Positions 25,803-33,986 of a stretch of DNA of 64,000 nt are shown in pieces. Location: NCBI RefSeq assembly GCF_000478275.1, contig NZ_ASJB01000074.1, forward strand, positions 40,400 through 104,399, read 5' to 3'. The stretch is from Amycolatopsis orientalis DSM 40040 = KCTC 9412. GTDB lineage: Bacteria > Actinomycetota > Actinomycetes > Mycobacteriales > Pseudonocardiaceae. Position 1 is the first letter of the stretch, and every line of letters begins with the position of its first letter. The notes below the pieces were generated by a model, which had not been told where the DNA came from, ran no database searches, and saw nothing but the letters and a program-made list of their open reading frames with translations. The position numbers and the translations under genes were made by a program.

Positions 25803-25829
25803 GATGAGGGGAAAGTTCCCTTCAGCCCC
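25803..25829. repeat. family 2 palindrome, split copy, distal part
   Basis: GATGAGGGGAAAGTTCCC then TTCAGCCCC corresponds to the outer left part of the full family-2 copies, in reverse orientation. Together with 25536-25590 it would rebuild a whole inverted element if the intervening 213 bases were removed. It ends four bases before the HAF gene stop codon. Confidence 0.55.
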
Positions 25830-25833
25830 CGGC

Positions 25834-26892
25834 TCACGACCGGTGCCAGGCGATCCCGCGGTAGGTGGAGCTGTCCGGGCAGATGCCGTAACCGATGATG
25901 AGATCGCCCGTCGCGTTGATGTGCTGGGCGACGATCGCCGTGAGACCGCGAGGCGACGGGAGCGGGATCGGTGTCGCGTCGGCGTCCCAGCGGACGGGCC
26001 GCACCGTGCCCCGTCCCGCCGACTCGCCGACGACGGTCCCGGCGTCGGCGATGTCGAAGCAGGTACTGGTGACGTCGAAGGGGAGGGGCGGGAGCACCGT
26101 GGGCCGTCCGGCGCGATCCCAGCGCGCGCAGGTGCCGTGCCGGCCCGGCGTCACGCCCCAGCCGATCGCGACGCCGTGCCGGGAGATCCGGACGACCTGT
26201 CCCGCCGTGAAGTCCGGCTCGCCGGTCAGCAGGGTGGTGCCACCGTCGCGGTCCCACACCACCCCGTCGCCGAGGATGGCGCCGGAGTCGGTGATCCCGC
26301 AGGCGGTCGCGCGCCGGGGCGGGGGCAGTTTGGCGATCTTCCCCGAGCTGGTCCAGCGCACGGCGGTGCGGGCGCCGGTGCCGTCCTTAGCGGATCCGAC
26401 GACCTCGTCCAGCCCGTTCATGTCCTGGCCCTGGGTGTCGCCCGCGCCGGGCAGGGTGTCGAGTTCCACGGCCTCGCCGTCGGGTTCCCACCGCAGTGCC
26501 CGCCAGCGGTAACCGGGCCGCATCGCGTTGCCCAGTACCGACCCGCGGTCGTTCACCCGGCTCGCCGTACCGCAAACCATGCCCGAGGGGAGTTCGAGGT
26601 CGTGCACCCGGCCGTCGGGTCCCCAGCACACGGGCCGCAGGAACTCGCCGGTGTAGAGCGCGCCGACGACGACACCCGCGGCGTTGACATCGGTGGCGCG
26701 GCCGCCGGAATGACCGTCGAGGACAGTCAGGGGCGAGGGCCGGCCGTCGCGATCCCAGCGCACCGGTCGCGAACCCGATTCGCCCACGATCACCCCGGCG
26801 TCGTTCACGCGGTACGCGCTCGTGCCCTCACCGGCGGACAGCGGCCGCAGGTCGACCGCGGTGAAGCCGGGTCCTGGCGTCGGATCGGGCAC
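25834..26892 (-). CDS. HAF-repeat beta-propeller-like protein
   Basis: A protein of about 352 residues built from seven or so repeats of roughly 45 residues, each with a core like VNDAGVIVGESGSRPVRWDRDGRP. This is the pattern of the HAF (extracellular repeat) family, expected to form a beta propeller. No signal peptide is visible from the chosen start. The start is uncertain: the GTG at 26892 begins just before the repeats, while an in-frame upstream codon at 26991 would add 33 residues without repeat character. Neither has a clear ribosome-binding site, and a leaderless start is possible. Function unknown. Confidence 0.7.
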   Translation of the reverse strand: MPDPTPGPGFTAVDLRPLSAGEGTSAYRVNDAGVIVGESGSRPVRWDRDGRPSPLTVLDGHSGGRATDVNAAGVVVGALYTGEFLRPVCWGPDGRVHDLELPSGMVCGTASRVNDRGSVLGNAMRPGYRWRALRWEPDGEAVELDTLPGAGDTQGQDMNGLDEVVGSAKDGTGARTAVRWTSSGKIAKLPPPRRATACGITDSGAILGDGVVWDRDGGTTLLTGEPDFTAGQVVRISRHGVAIGWGVTPGRHGTCARWDRAGRPTVLPPLPFDVTSTCFDIADAGTVVGESAGRGTVRPVRWDADATPIPLPSPRGLTAIVAQHINATGDLIIGYGICPDSSTYRGIAWHRS

Positions 26893-27003
26893 GAGTGGGC
26901 AGCCTAGTGTGCAAGTCGCTTGCGGTGGGGAAAGTTGCACTGACCGGGTGACGCGAGTGTCCTCATCGGATCCGGACACCGCACTCCACATAGGACTCGC
27001 TGC

Positions 27004-27047
27004 TCGTGAGTGGTAATGACGGTTCTAACCCTCATTACCACTCACGA
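27004..27047. repeat. 46-bp palindrome family, copy 2 (CT orientation, variant)
   Basis: The 44-bp core is present, with TCGTGAGTGG and CCACTCACGA ends, a central CT, and one asymmetric change (AACCC where the full palindrome has AACCG). The first TGA of the element on the minus strand is the stop codon of the LysR gene at 27042, so the gene ends inside the repeat. Confidence 0.88.
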
Positions 27048-27965
27048 CCCTTGGGCACCCCAGGTGCGGGCCGCCTCGACCAGCGCGGTGACGCATTCCG
27101 CGACGGCGGGCCGGGCCTCGCCTTGGGGCTGCACGGCGTAGAGCTGCCGGTGCAGCGGGGGATCGAGCGCGGTGCACACCACGGTCGGCGGCGCGATCGT
27201 GGTGGCCATACTCGGCACCAGCGTGACGGCGCCGAACCCGGCGACCACGGCGAACTGGGTGCCGAAACCGCTGACCGTATGCCGCACCGTCGGTTCGATG
27301 CCGCGTTCGCGCAGCGTCTGGCGGAGCCAGGCGTTCGCGCGGGTGGGGCGGGCCCAAGCGACCCAGATCTCGTCCGCCAGTTCTTCGGCCCGCACCGATT
27401 CCGCGGTGGCGAGGCGGTGCCCGGCTGGGAGCACGATCCTCGCCGAGTCGTCGCGCAGCACCGTCCAGCGGGTGTCCGGCGGCCTGGTGAGCGGCAGGTT
27501 CTCCCAGCTCTCGACGACCACGACGTCGAAGACGCCGTCGGCGAGCGCCGGCAGGGCCACTTCCGGTTCGACCTCGTGCAGCCGGGCCTCGATACCGGGG
27601 TGGCGGACCGCGAGGCCGGTGAGCGCGGGCGTGATGAACGTGTGCACCCCGGACGGGATGGCGCCGATCTCGACGACGCCGGTCGTCGCCCCGGTGAGGG
27701 AGTCCAGATCGGCGCGGGCGGCCCGGAGTTCGGCCAGTACCCGGTCCGAACGTTGAGCGAGCAGCAAACCCGCCGGGGTGAGCCGGACTCCCCGGCCATG
27801 CCGGATGAGGAGCCCGGTGCCCGCCTCCCGTTCCAGTTTGGTCAGCTGCTGGGAGATCGCCGACGGCGTCACGTGCAGGACCTCGGCCGCCGCGGCGAGC
27901 GATCCCCGTCGCCACACCGCGTGCAGCATCCGCAGTCGCTCCACATTGGACAGATCGCCACTCAT
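27042..27965 (-). CDS. LysR family regulator divergent from an EamA transporter
   Basis: A 307-residue regulator. The DNA-binding domain is residues 1-65 (RLRMLHAVWRRGSLAAAAEVLHVTPSAISQQLTKLEREAG), and the effector domain follows. The TPSAISQQ recognition helix is typical of the ArgP/IciA-like branch. Divergent from the EamA exporter with 72 bases between starts, so control of metabolite export is likely, as in LysE-type pairs. The stop codon TGA is part of a 46-bp palindrome, meaning the last codons lie inside a repeat. Confidence 0.9.
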   Translation of the reverse strand: MSGDLSNVERLRMLHAVWRRGSLAAAAEVLHVTPSAISQQLTKLEREAGTGLLIRHGRGVRLTPAGLLLAQRSDRVLAELRAARADLDSLTGATTGVVEIGAIPSGVHTFITPALTGLAVRHPGIEARLHEVEPEVALPALADGVFDVVVVESWENLPLTRPPDTRWTVLRDDSARIVLPAGHRLATAESVRAEELADEIWVAWARPTRANAWLRQTLRERGIEPTVRHTVSGFGTQFAVVAGFGAVTLVPSMATTIAPPTVVCTALDPPLHRQLYAVQPQGEARPAVAECVTALVEAARTWGAQGS

Positions 27966-28037
27966 TAGCCGAGCTTAACCCTCGCGGTAAGAGGATCTCG
28001 CTGGTCCTCCCTGCCGCCCTACGGTCGAATCGAAGCC

Positions 28038-28955
28038 ATGTCCCACCGCGGAATCCTTACCGATCCCCGGGCGCAGGGCCTGCGCGGCGCCCTCGCCATC
28101 GCCCTGTCCGCCCCGCTCGTCGCGTTGTCCGGCGTGAGTTCGACGACGGCGACGTTCTTCCGCTGCCTGTTCGCCTTGCCGATCCTCGTGTTCCTGGCGC
28201 TGACCCGGGAACGCGGGCACCGGCCCGCCCCGGCGCATCTGCTCGCCGGTGTCCTGCTCGGGATCGACATGGTGCTGTGGAGCGAGGCGATCCTCGCCGT
28301 CGGCGCGGGGGTCGCCACGGCGCTGGTCAACGTCCAGGTCGTCCTGGTCCCGCTGGCCGGGCTGCTGTGGTTCGGCGAGCGGCCGTCGCGGTTCTTCTGG
28401 CTGTCGATCCCGCTCATGCTGGCGGGGACGGCCTTGGCCGGGGGACTCGCGGACGGCGGTGCCGCGGGCAGCGATCCCTGGTACGGCACGGTCATGGCGG
28501 TACTGGCGGGCGTCGCCTACGCCGGCTATCTGATCCTGTTGCGCCGCGCCGGGAACGAAGGCGGCGGACGCACCACGATGCTCGCCACGGCGACCGCGGC
28601 CTCCGCGAGTGTGGGCGGCGTTTCCGGTCTGGTGGCCGGAAATCTCGACGTCACGCCGCCCGTTCCGGCGCTGCTGTGGCTGCTCGTGCTGGCCGTGACC
28701 GGGCAGGTGCTCGGCTGGCTCCTCGTGGGGAAGGCCCTGTCGGCGCTGCCGTCGAGCGGCGGATCCGCCGTGCTCATGCTGCAACCCGCCGCCGCGATCC
28801 TGTTCGGAGCCGTTTTGCTCGGCCAGTGGCCGACCCCGCCGCAACTGGCGGGCTGCGCGCTCGTCGTCATCGCCGTGGGCGCGGTTTCGTTCCTGGGCGG
28901 GCGGTCGTCACGGAACCACGGGCACCGGCCGCTGAGCGGCGTTCAGCTCCGGTGA
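28038..28955 (+). CDS. EamA/DMT family transporter
   Basis: A 305-residue membrane protein with ten predicted helices arranged as two EamA halves (about 15-140 and 155-290). Motifs such as LLWFGERPSRFFWLSIPLMLAGTAL and AVLMLQPAAAILFGAVLLGQ at the ends of the halves are typical. Members export amino acids or other small metabolites. The divergent LysR gene is its probable regulator. The last 13 bases overlap the 3' end of the next LysR gene on the opposite strand. Confidence 0.88.
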   Translation: MSHRGILTDPRAQGLRGALAIALSAPLVALSGVSSTTATFFRCLFALPILVFLALTRERGHRPAPAHLLAGVLLGIDMVLWSEAILAVGAGVATALVNVQVVLVPLAGLLWFGERPSRFFWLSIPLMLAGTALAGGLADGGAAGSDPWYGTVMAVLAGVAYAGYLILLRRAGNEGGGRTTMLATATAASASVGGVSGLVAGNLDVTPPVPALLWLLVLAVTGQVLGWLLVGKALSALPSSGGSAVLMLQPAAAILFGAVLLGQWPTPPQLAGCALVVIAVGAVSFLGGRSSRNHGHRPLSGVQLR

Positions 28956-29833
28956 CCGAGGGCGTAGGCGGTCGTCACCACCGTGGTCGCCGCGCGGACG
29001 AAGGCCGCGACGGCCGGTGACCGGGAATCCTGGGGCCACATCACGGCGAGCGTCGTGGGCTCCAGGTCGTCGACGGCCAGGTACGTGATGCCCGTGCGGC
29101 GGTAGCGATCCGCCACCGACACGGGCAGGAAACAGACGATCGTGCCCAGTTCGACGAGTTTGAAGATCTGCGTCAGGTCCGAGACGGGACCGTGTGCCGC
29201 CGCGGTGGCGGGCGGTCCGGTCGTCGGTCCCTGGTCGGCTGGAGCGCCGTCGGGGAGGACTCGCCCCGCCAGATCCGCCAGGCTCAGCCGCGACCTCGCC
29301 GCCAGCGGATCGTTCGCCGCCAGCGCCACCAGTCGGGGTTCGGTCAGCAACGGCTCGAAGTCCAGGCGGCGCGAGTCGAAAGGGGAAGGGACGAGCGCCA
29401 CGTCCGCCCGGCCGTCCCGGAGTTGGCGAGGTTGTTCGCCCCGGCCGCCGAGGACCAGTTCGATCGGCAGGGCACCGTCTTCGGCTTCGTAGGCCTCGAT
29501 GATCTTCGGGAGCAGACCGGCGTCGTGGTCGGCCTTCAGTGCCAGCCGCAGCCGGGGATCGGGACGGCCGGCCTGACGCGCTCGCCGTTCCGCCGCGGCG
29601 ACGGCCTCCAGCGCGGTCCTGGCGTCCCGCAAGAACACCTCGCCCGCGCCCGTCAGCATGACCTGCCGGGTGGTGCGTTCGAAGAGCCGGACGTCCAGCC
29701 GTCGTTCCAGCTCCCGGATCGCCCTGGACAGGGGCGGTTGCGCCATCGAAAGCCGTTCGGCCGCCCGTCCGAAGTGGAGCTCCTCCGCGACCGCGACGAA
29801 GTACCTGAGCTGCCGCGTCTCCAGGTCACTCAT
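28943..29833 (-). CDS. LysR family regulator
   Basis: A 296-residue regulator with the N-terminal helix-turn-helix (ETRQLRYFVAVAEELHFGRAAERLSMAQPPLSRAIRELERRL in outline; residues 4-46) and an effector domain. Divergent from the NmrA-type gene with 100 bases between starts, so it probably controls that gene. The HFGRAAERL and QPPLSR words match the LysR at 12568-13461, so these two are closer to each other than to the LysR at 27042. It overlaps the end of the EamA gene by 13 bases, tail to tail. Confidence 0.9.
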   Translation of the reverse strand: MSDLETRQLRYFVAVAEELHFGRAAERLSMAQPPLSRAIRELERRLDVRLFERTTRQVMLTGAGEVFLRDARTALEAVAAAERRARQAGRPDPRLRLALKADHDAGLLPKIIEAYEAEDGALPIELVLGGRGEQPRQLRDGRADVALVPSPFDSRRLDFEPLLTEPRLVALAANDPLAARSRLSLADLAGRVLPDGAPADQGPTTGPPATAAAHGPVSDLTQIFKLVELGTIVCFLPVSVADRYRRTGITYLAVDDLEPTTLAVMWPQDSRSPAVAAFVRAATTVVTTAYALGHRS

Positions 29834-29933
29834 ATCCCCAGGGTATCAATGGCGACCGAGCCGGTCCTTCAGTCCGGCGGCCTTCCGGCCTTGACTGGGT
29901 GACGTCGAAATCCCCTATCACCTCGGAGTCTTC

Positions 29934-30812
29934 ATGATCGTCGTCACCGCGCCGACCGGACAGATCGGCAGCCGGGTGCTCGGCACCCTGCTCGAAAGCG
30001 GCGAGCCGGTCCGCGTGATCGCCCGCGATCCCGCCCGCCTGCCCGATCACGTCCGCGAACGCGTCGAGGTCGTCAAGGGTTCACACGGCGACCCCGACGT
30101 TGTCGACGAAGCCTTCGCGAACGCGGACGCCGTGTTCTGGCTCGTCGCCGCGGATCCGCGCGCCGAGAGTCTCGAACCCGCCTTCGTCGACTTCACCCGT
30201 CCGGCCTGCGAGGCATTCAAGAAGCAAGGCGTGGCCAGGGTGGTCGGGGTCTCGGCCCTCGGCCGTGGCGTCGCGAAGAATGCCGGGCACGTTTCGGCGT
30301 CGCTGGCCATGGACGACCTGATCGCCGGGACGGGCGTGAGCTACCGGGCACTGACGATGCCCACCTTCATGGACAACCTGCTGTGGCAGGCCGAGTCGAT
30401 CGCGAACGACGGCGTCTTCTTCGCGCCGATCTCGGGCGACCGCAAGGCACCGCTGTGCGCCACCCGCGACATCGCCGCGGCCGCCGCCCGGTTGCTGCGC
30501 GATCCGTCGTGGCACGGCGTGGCCGACGTGCCGGTGCTGGGCCCGGAAGACCTGTCGCAGAACGACCTCGCGGAGATCATGTCCGAGGTGCTCGGGCGGC
30601 CGGTCCGGTATCAGCGGGTGTCCCTGGACGCCGTCCGCGCGGCGCAGCTCGTGCGCGGATGGTCCGAAGCGATGGCGCGAGGAATGGCCGACATGATGGC
30701 CGCCAAGGAAGCGGGGCTCGACAACGTCGAACCGCGCACCGCGGAGGCCACCACGCCGACGACCTTCCGCCAGTGGTGCGAGGAGGTGCTGAAACCCTCT
30801 CGTGAGTGGTAA
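29934..30812 (+). CDS. NmrA-like NAD(P)-binding protein
   Basis: A 292-residue Rossmann-fold protein. The nucleotide-binding loop is TAPTGQIGSRVL (residues 5-16), followed by VRVIARDP, and the atypical short-chain dehydrogenase layout continues. The catalytic Tyr-x-x-x-Lys pair of true SDRs is not evident, as is usual for NmrA/HSCARG types, which act as redox sensors or quinone/enone reductases. The divergent LysR is the probable regulator. The last three codons (Arg-Glu-Trp) and the TAA stop are supplied by a 46-bp palindrome, so the native C-terminus may have been altered. Confidence 0.85.
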   Translation: MIVVTAPTGQIGSRVLGTLLESGEPVRVIARDPARLPDHVRERVEVVKGSHGDPDVVDEAFANADAVFWLVAADPRAESLEPAFVDFTRPACEAFKKQGVARVVGVSALGRGVAKNAGHVSASLAMDDLIAGTGVSYRALTMPTFMDNLLWQAESIANDGVFFAPISGDRKAPLCATRDIAAAAARLLRDPSWHGVADVPVLGPEDLSQNDLAEIMSEVLGRPVRYQRVSLDAVRAAQLVRGWSEAMARGMADMMAAKEAGLDNVEPRTAEATTPTTFRQWCEEVLKPSREW

Positions 30813-30844
30813 TGACGGTTCTAACCGTCATTACCACTCACGAG
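30799..30844. repeat. 46-bp palindrome family, copy 3 (CT orientation)
   Basis: A perfect palindrome of 22-bp arms beginning CTCGTGAGTGG around a central CT. It lies between two convergent genes, contains the TAA stop of the NmrA-type gene and ends three bases before the stop of the glycosyltransferase gene. A hairpin here would serve both as a terminator. Confidence 0.92.
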
Positions 30845-30847
30845 CCG

Positions 30848-32065
30848 TCACGACGCCTTGGCCAAGTCGAAGAGCAGCTTCGCGGCCACCGTCGCTCCGT
30901 CGGTCCGGATCTTGTCGGCCACCGCCTTCGCCCGCGTCCGGGTTTCGGGGCTCAGGACCGTGGTCAGCGCGGCGGACAGCGACTCGACGGTCGGCGTCGG
31001 ATCGTGATGTGCCACCCCGATTCCCAGCTCCGCCACCCTCGCGGCCCAGAGCGGCTGGTCCGCGATCCGGGGGGCGATCACCTGCGGCGCGCCCGCCCGG
31101 GAAGCCGTCGTCGTGGTGCCCGCGCCACCGTGGTGCACGACGGCGGCCACCCGGGGGAACAGCGCCTGCTGGTTGACCTCGCCGACGACGAAGCAATCGT
31201 CGGCGTCGTCGACGGACGCCAGCCCGGCCCAGCCGCGGCCGAGCAGGACCCGCCTGCCCTGCGCCCGGATCGCCTCGACGGCCACCCGCGCGATGTCCTT
31301 CGGCGCGTAGGCGGCCATGCTGCCGAAGCCCACGTACACCGGCGGCGTCCCGGCGTCGAGGAACCTCTCCAGCTCCTCCGGGAGCGGGCGGTCGTCAGGC
31401 CGGATCCACGCTCCCGTTTGGACGAGGTCGAGGTCCGTCATCCCCTCCGACGGACACAGGGTCTCGTCCGCCGCCAGCCACGGACTGCCGGTGAAGACGT
31501 GGTCGCGGACGTTGTCCACCGGTGGCAGCCCGATCGCCGCCCGATGACTGTTGAGCGCCCCGCCGTACAGGGCGTTCACGCGTTCGGCGTCCTGCCGCCA
31601 CAGCACCCGCTTGTCGGTCTCGCCCTCCGGGGACGGCGTCCCCGGTCGCTGCCCCGGCGCGAAATGCCGCGACGGCAGCCCGAAAATGTGGAAACACGCG
31701 TACACGTAAGGAATTCCGAGTTTCTCGGCCACATCCCGCGCGCCGGCGGGCAGCAGACCGGTCGCCAGGAGCACGTCACAACCCTCCGCCGCCGCGGTGA
31801 GCGTTTCGAACCGCGCGGCGACCAGGGCCGGGGCGAGCTTCAGCGCGTCTTCCCCCGTCGGCGGCTTCGGACCGGCGACCACCGAACGTACCGACGGACC
31901 GAGCGGCACCAGCGGCACCCCGACCTGCTCCAGCAACGCCGCGAACTCCTCGTCCGGCGGCGCGCACACCCGCGCTTCCGCGCCGAGTTCCCGCAAACCC
32001 AGCACGAGCCCCGCCAAGGGCTCGACATCCCCGCGTGACCCCCACGTCGTCAACAAAACACGCAC
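30848..32065 (-). CDS. vancomycin-group type glycosyltransferase (GT1/GT28-like)
   Basis: A 405-residue GT-B glycosyltransferase. The N-terminus VRVLLTTWGSRGDVEPLAGL and the nucleotide-sugar motif VVHHGGAGTTTTASRAGAPQVIAP match GtfA/GtfB-like enzymes that glycosylate glycopeptides and related products. The start is the GTG at 32065, seven bases after GGGAG; this gives the normal length and excludes a long upstream extension. No biosynthetic cluster genes are adjacent, so the acceptor is unknown. Self-protection by glycosylation of an antibiotic, or tailoring of a product made elsewhere, are both possible. Confidence 0.9.
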   Translation of the reverse strand: MRVLLTTWGSRGDVEPLAGLVLGLRELGAEARVCAPPDEEFAALLEQVGVPLVPLGPSVRSVVAGPKPPTGEDALKLAPALVAARFETLTAAAEGCDVLLATGLLPAGARDVAEKLGIPYVYACFHIFGLPSRHFAPGQRPGTPSPEGETDKRVLWRQDAERVNALYGGALNSHRAAIGLPPVDNVRDHVFTGSPWLAADETLCPSEGMTDLDLVQTGAWIRPDDRPLPEELERFLDAGTPPVYVGFGSMAAYAPKDIARVAVEAIRAQGRRVLLGRGWAGLASVDDADDCFVVGEVNQQALFPRVAAVVHHGGAGTTTTASRAGAPQVIAPRIADQPLWAARVAELGIGVAHHDPTPTVESLSAALTTVLSPETRTRAKAVADKIRTDGATVAAKLLFDLAKAS

Positions 32066-32237
32066 TTCGCGACTCCCATTTCCGCAGGTTTTGGCTTTCG
32101 GCGGGCAATTCTGGGGGATGACCCCGGCCTTGCCGCAAGCCCCCATGTCCGCTATAAATTGAAGGGGGCGGGGAAAAGACTTCAGTTCACCTTGCTTTTC
32201 GCGCGTCCATTCTGGACGGCCATCAGAGCTTCGAGCG

Positions 32238-32274
32238 TGGAGGATTTGGGACGTCGAACGTCCCAAATCCTCCA
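32238..32274. terminator. perfect 17-bp hairpin downstream of a LuxR-type gene
   Basis: TGGAGGATTTGGGACGT and its exact complement flank a CGA loop. It lies about 90 bases beyond the stop of the minus-strand LuxR-type gene and upstream of the glycosyltransferase gene. It probably ends the LuxR transcript. The sequence is not related to the two repeat families. Confidence 0.75.
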
Positions 32275-32366
32275 TCGTCGGCCTGCGTCCTGGGTCTTCG
32301 GCTCCGCACGCCCCACGGCACCCGCTCCTTCGAACGTGGCTTCCCGTCAGGTGTGACGGCGATCCT

Positions 32367-33032
32367 TCAGATGGAGCCGGTGCGCAGGGCGAAGGCGACG
32401 GCGTGCGTGCGGTTGTTGAGGCCATAGCGCGTCATCACCCGGTGGAGGACGTTCTTCACCGTGCTCTCCGAGTAGGCGAGTTCGGCCGCGATCTCCTCCG
32501 TGCCGTGGCCGTCGGCCAGCAGGCGGAGGACCTCGCGTTCCCGGTCGGACAACCCGGACAGCGCGAGACCGTTGGGCGCCAGCAAATCCTCCTGGATCCG
32601 CTCGAGCTGGGAGAGCAGGCTGCCCTGCAAGCGGGGCGGCAGCGCCCCGGCGCCTTGGCTGACCGCGAGGGTCGTCCGCACCAGGTGCTCGCCGTCGAGG
32701 TCGCGCCGCGGCAGCAGCGCGGCCATCCCGCATTCGATCGCCGTCATCAGGACCTGGACCGGGAAATGGTCGGTGACGATCACGCACCGGGGAGGTGGCT
32801 CCAGCGAAGACGCGGCACGAACCCGGCGCAGGAACGTGAAAACCGCGTCGCCCACCGAATCCCCGACGGTCACGATCACTTCGGCCAGGCCGAGGTCGGT
32901 GCCGGAAAGTACCTGGAGCCGCTCGTCGGCACCGAGAATGGCCGTCGCACCGAGTCCGGCCAGGACGTCCGGGGCGTGCACGGCGACCCTGACGCGGCCG
33001 GTCCCCCTGGTGCTCTTCCCTCCGCGATTCAT
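32367..33032 (-). CDS. LuxR-type regulator with degenerate receiver (paralogue 1)
   Basis: A 221-residue protein. The C-terminal LuxR helix-turn-helix covers about 155-215 (LSDREREVLRLLADGHGTEEIAAELAYSESTVKNVLHRV). The N-terminal domain is receiver-like, but where the phospho-accepting Asp and its DxxMP context are expected it reads LAEVIVTVGDS, so phosphorylation is unlikely. The ATG at 33032 has GGGGA eight bases upstream. Two paralogues of the same architecture lie at 36322-36966 and 36976-37602. A TTGACA-type promoter is seen at 33150-33178. Targets unknown; such orphan regulators often control secondary metabolism. Confidence 0.85.
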   Translation of the reverse strand: MNRGGKSTRGTGRVRVAVHAPDVLAGLGATAILGADERLQVLSGTDLGLAEVIVTVGDSVGDAVFTFLRRVRAASSLEPPPRCVIVTDHFPVQVLMTAIECGMAALLPRRDLDGEHLVRTTLAVSQGAGALPPRLQGSLLSQLERIQEDLLAPNGLALSGLSDREREVLRLLADGHGTEEIAAELAYSESTVKNVLHRVMTRYGLNNRTHAVAFALRTGSI

Positions 33033-33149
33033 GATCGAAGTCCCCATCCGAAGCGCTCGGAACCCGGAAACGGGCAGGCGGACCGGCTGTCGGCCGTCGG
33101 GTGGCGTGGTGGCGACCGATCCGCAGTGAATGGTTCTAGCTATACTTAG

Positions 33150-33178
33150 AAGCTATAACGAGCGACGGACGCTGTCAA
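33150..33178 (-). promoter_or_regulatory. probable vegetative promoter of the LuxR-type gene
   Basis: On the minus strand TTGACA (33178-33173) is followed after 15-17 bases by TATAGCTT, a good -35/-10 pair for an actinobacterial housekeeping sigma factor. AGCTATA occurs twice as a direct repeat 13 bases apart around the -10 region, which could be a regulator site. The start codon is about 118 bases downstream. Confidence 0.5.
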
Positions 33179-33252
33179 CATCGGCACCGCTGACTTCCCC
33201 GGCTTCACAAGGCAAGACGCCTGGCGGGGCGAAAAGGTTCGGCGAAGGCCGG

Positions 33253-33900
33253 TCACCGCGTGGTGAGGTCGTCCAGTTCGTCCGCGATCAGCAGGTCGGG
33301 GTCGAACTTCATCCCGGTGAAGTGGCCGGCGAGTTCGAGCGAGAGCACGCCGTGCAGGCGGGTCCAGAAGGCGAGCGCGCGGTGCAGGGTCGCCGACGCG
33401 GCCGGATGGCCGTCCGCCCATTCGCGATGGCTGTCCAAATGCGCGTCGAACGGGGTCTCCGGCCGGTCCACGGTGATCGCGGCGCAGGCTTCGAGCAGCA
33501 CCGCCATGACTTCTTTCGAGATGGCGGTGGTGTCCTCGGGCGCGTGGTAGCCGGGGACGGGCGTGCCGTAGATGAGGAAATAGCGCTGCGGATCGCTCCG
33601 GGCCCAGTCCCGGATGGTGACCGCGAGCCCGGTCAGATCGGCGCCGGAGTCGAACGCCGCCCGGACGGTGTCGGCGAGGCTTCGGTAGGCGTCTCGGATG
33701 AGCGCGGTGATGAGGTCGTCGCGGCTGGCGAAGTACCGGTACAGGGCCGGGCCGCTCATGCCGACCTGTTTGGCGATCGCGTTGAGCGACAGCGCGGAGA
33801 CCCCGGCGGTGGCGATCTGCTCCCACGCGTGCTGCTTGATCTCCGCGCGCACCTGGTCGCGGTAGCGCTCTCGCGGGCTCTGCCCGTCCGCGTCCGTCAT
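33253..33900 (-). CDS. TetR family regulator (WHG-type C-terminal domain)
   Basis: A 215-residue regulator. The helix-turn-helix lies at about residues 35-60 (GVSALSLNAIAKQVGMSGPALYRYFASRDDLITALI), and the C-terminal domain contains WTRLHGVLSLELAGHF, the WHG-like pattern of one TetR subgroup. Upstream on the same strand lies the NB-ARC regulator, separated by a 46-bp palindrome, so the two are separate units. No target gene is adjacent. Confidence 0.87.
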   Translation of the reverse strand: MTDADGQSPRERYRDQVRAEIKQHAWEQIATAGVSALSLNAIAKQVGMSGPALYRYFASRDDLITALIRDAYRSLADTVRAAFDSGADLTGLAVTIRDWARSDPQRYFLIYGTPVPGYHAPEDTTAISKEVMAVLLEACAAITVDRPETPFDAHLDSHREWADGHPAASATLHRALAFWTRLHGVLSLELAGHFTGMKFDPDLLIADELDDLTTR

Positions 33901-33940
33901 CGGCCCTCCCGCCTCGTCGGCACGAAGCTTAGTTGCCGGG

Positions 33941-33986
33941 CTCGTGAGTGGTAATGAGGGTTAGAACCGTCATTACCACTCACGAG
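33941..33986. repeat. 46-bp palindrome family, copy 4 (AG orientation, variant)
   Basis: Ends CTCGTGAGTGG/CCACTCACGAG and central AG, with one asymmetric base (GAGGG where the palindrome has GACGG). Read on the other strand it is the same variant as copies 2 and 8, so the asymmetric change was copied in both orientations. The minus-strand TGA in the element is the stop codon of the NB-ARC regulator. Confidence 0.9.
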
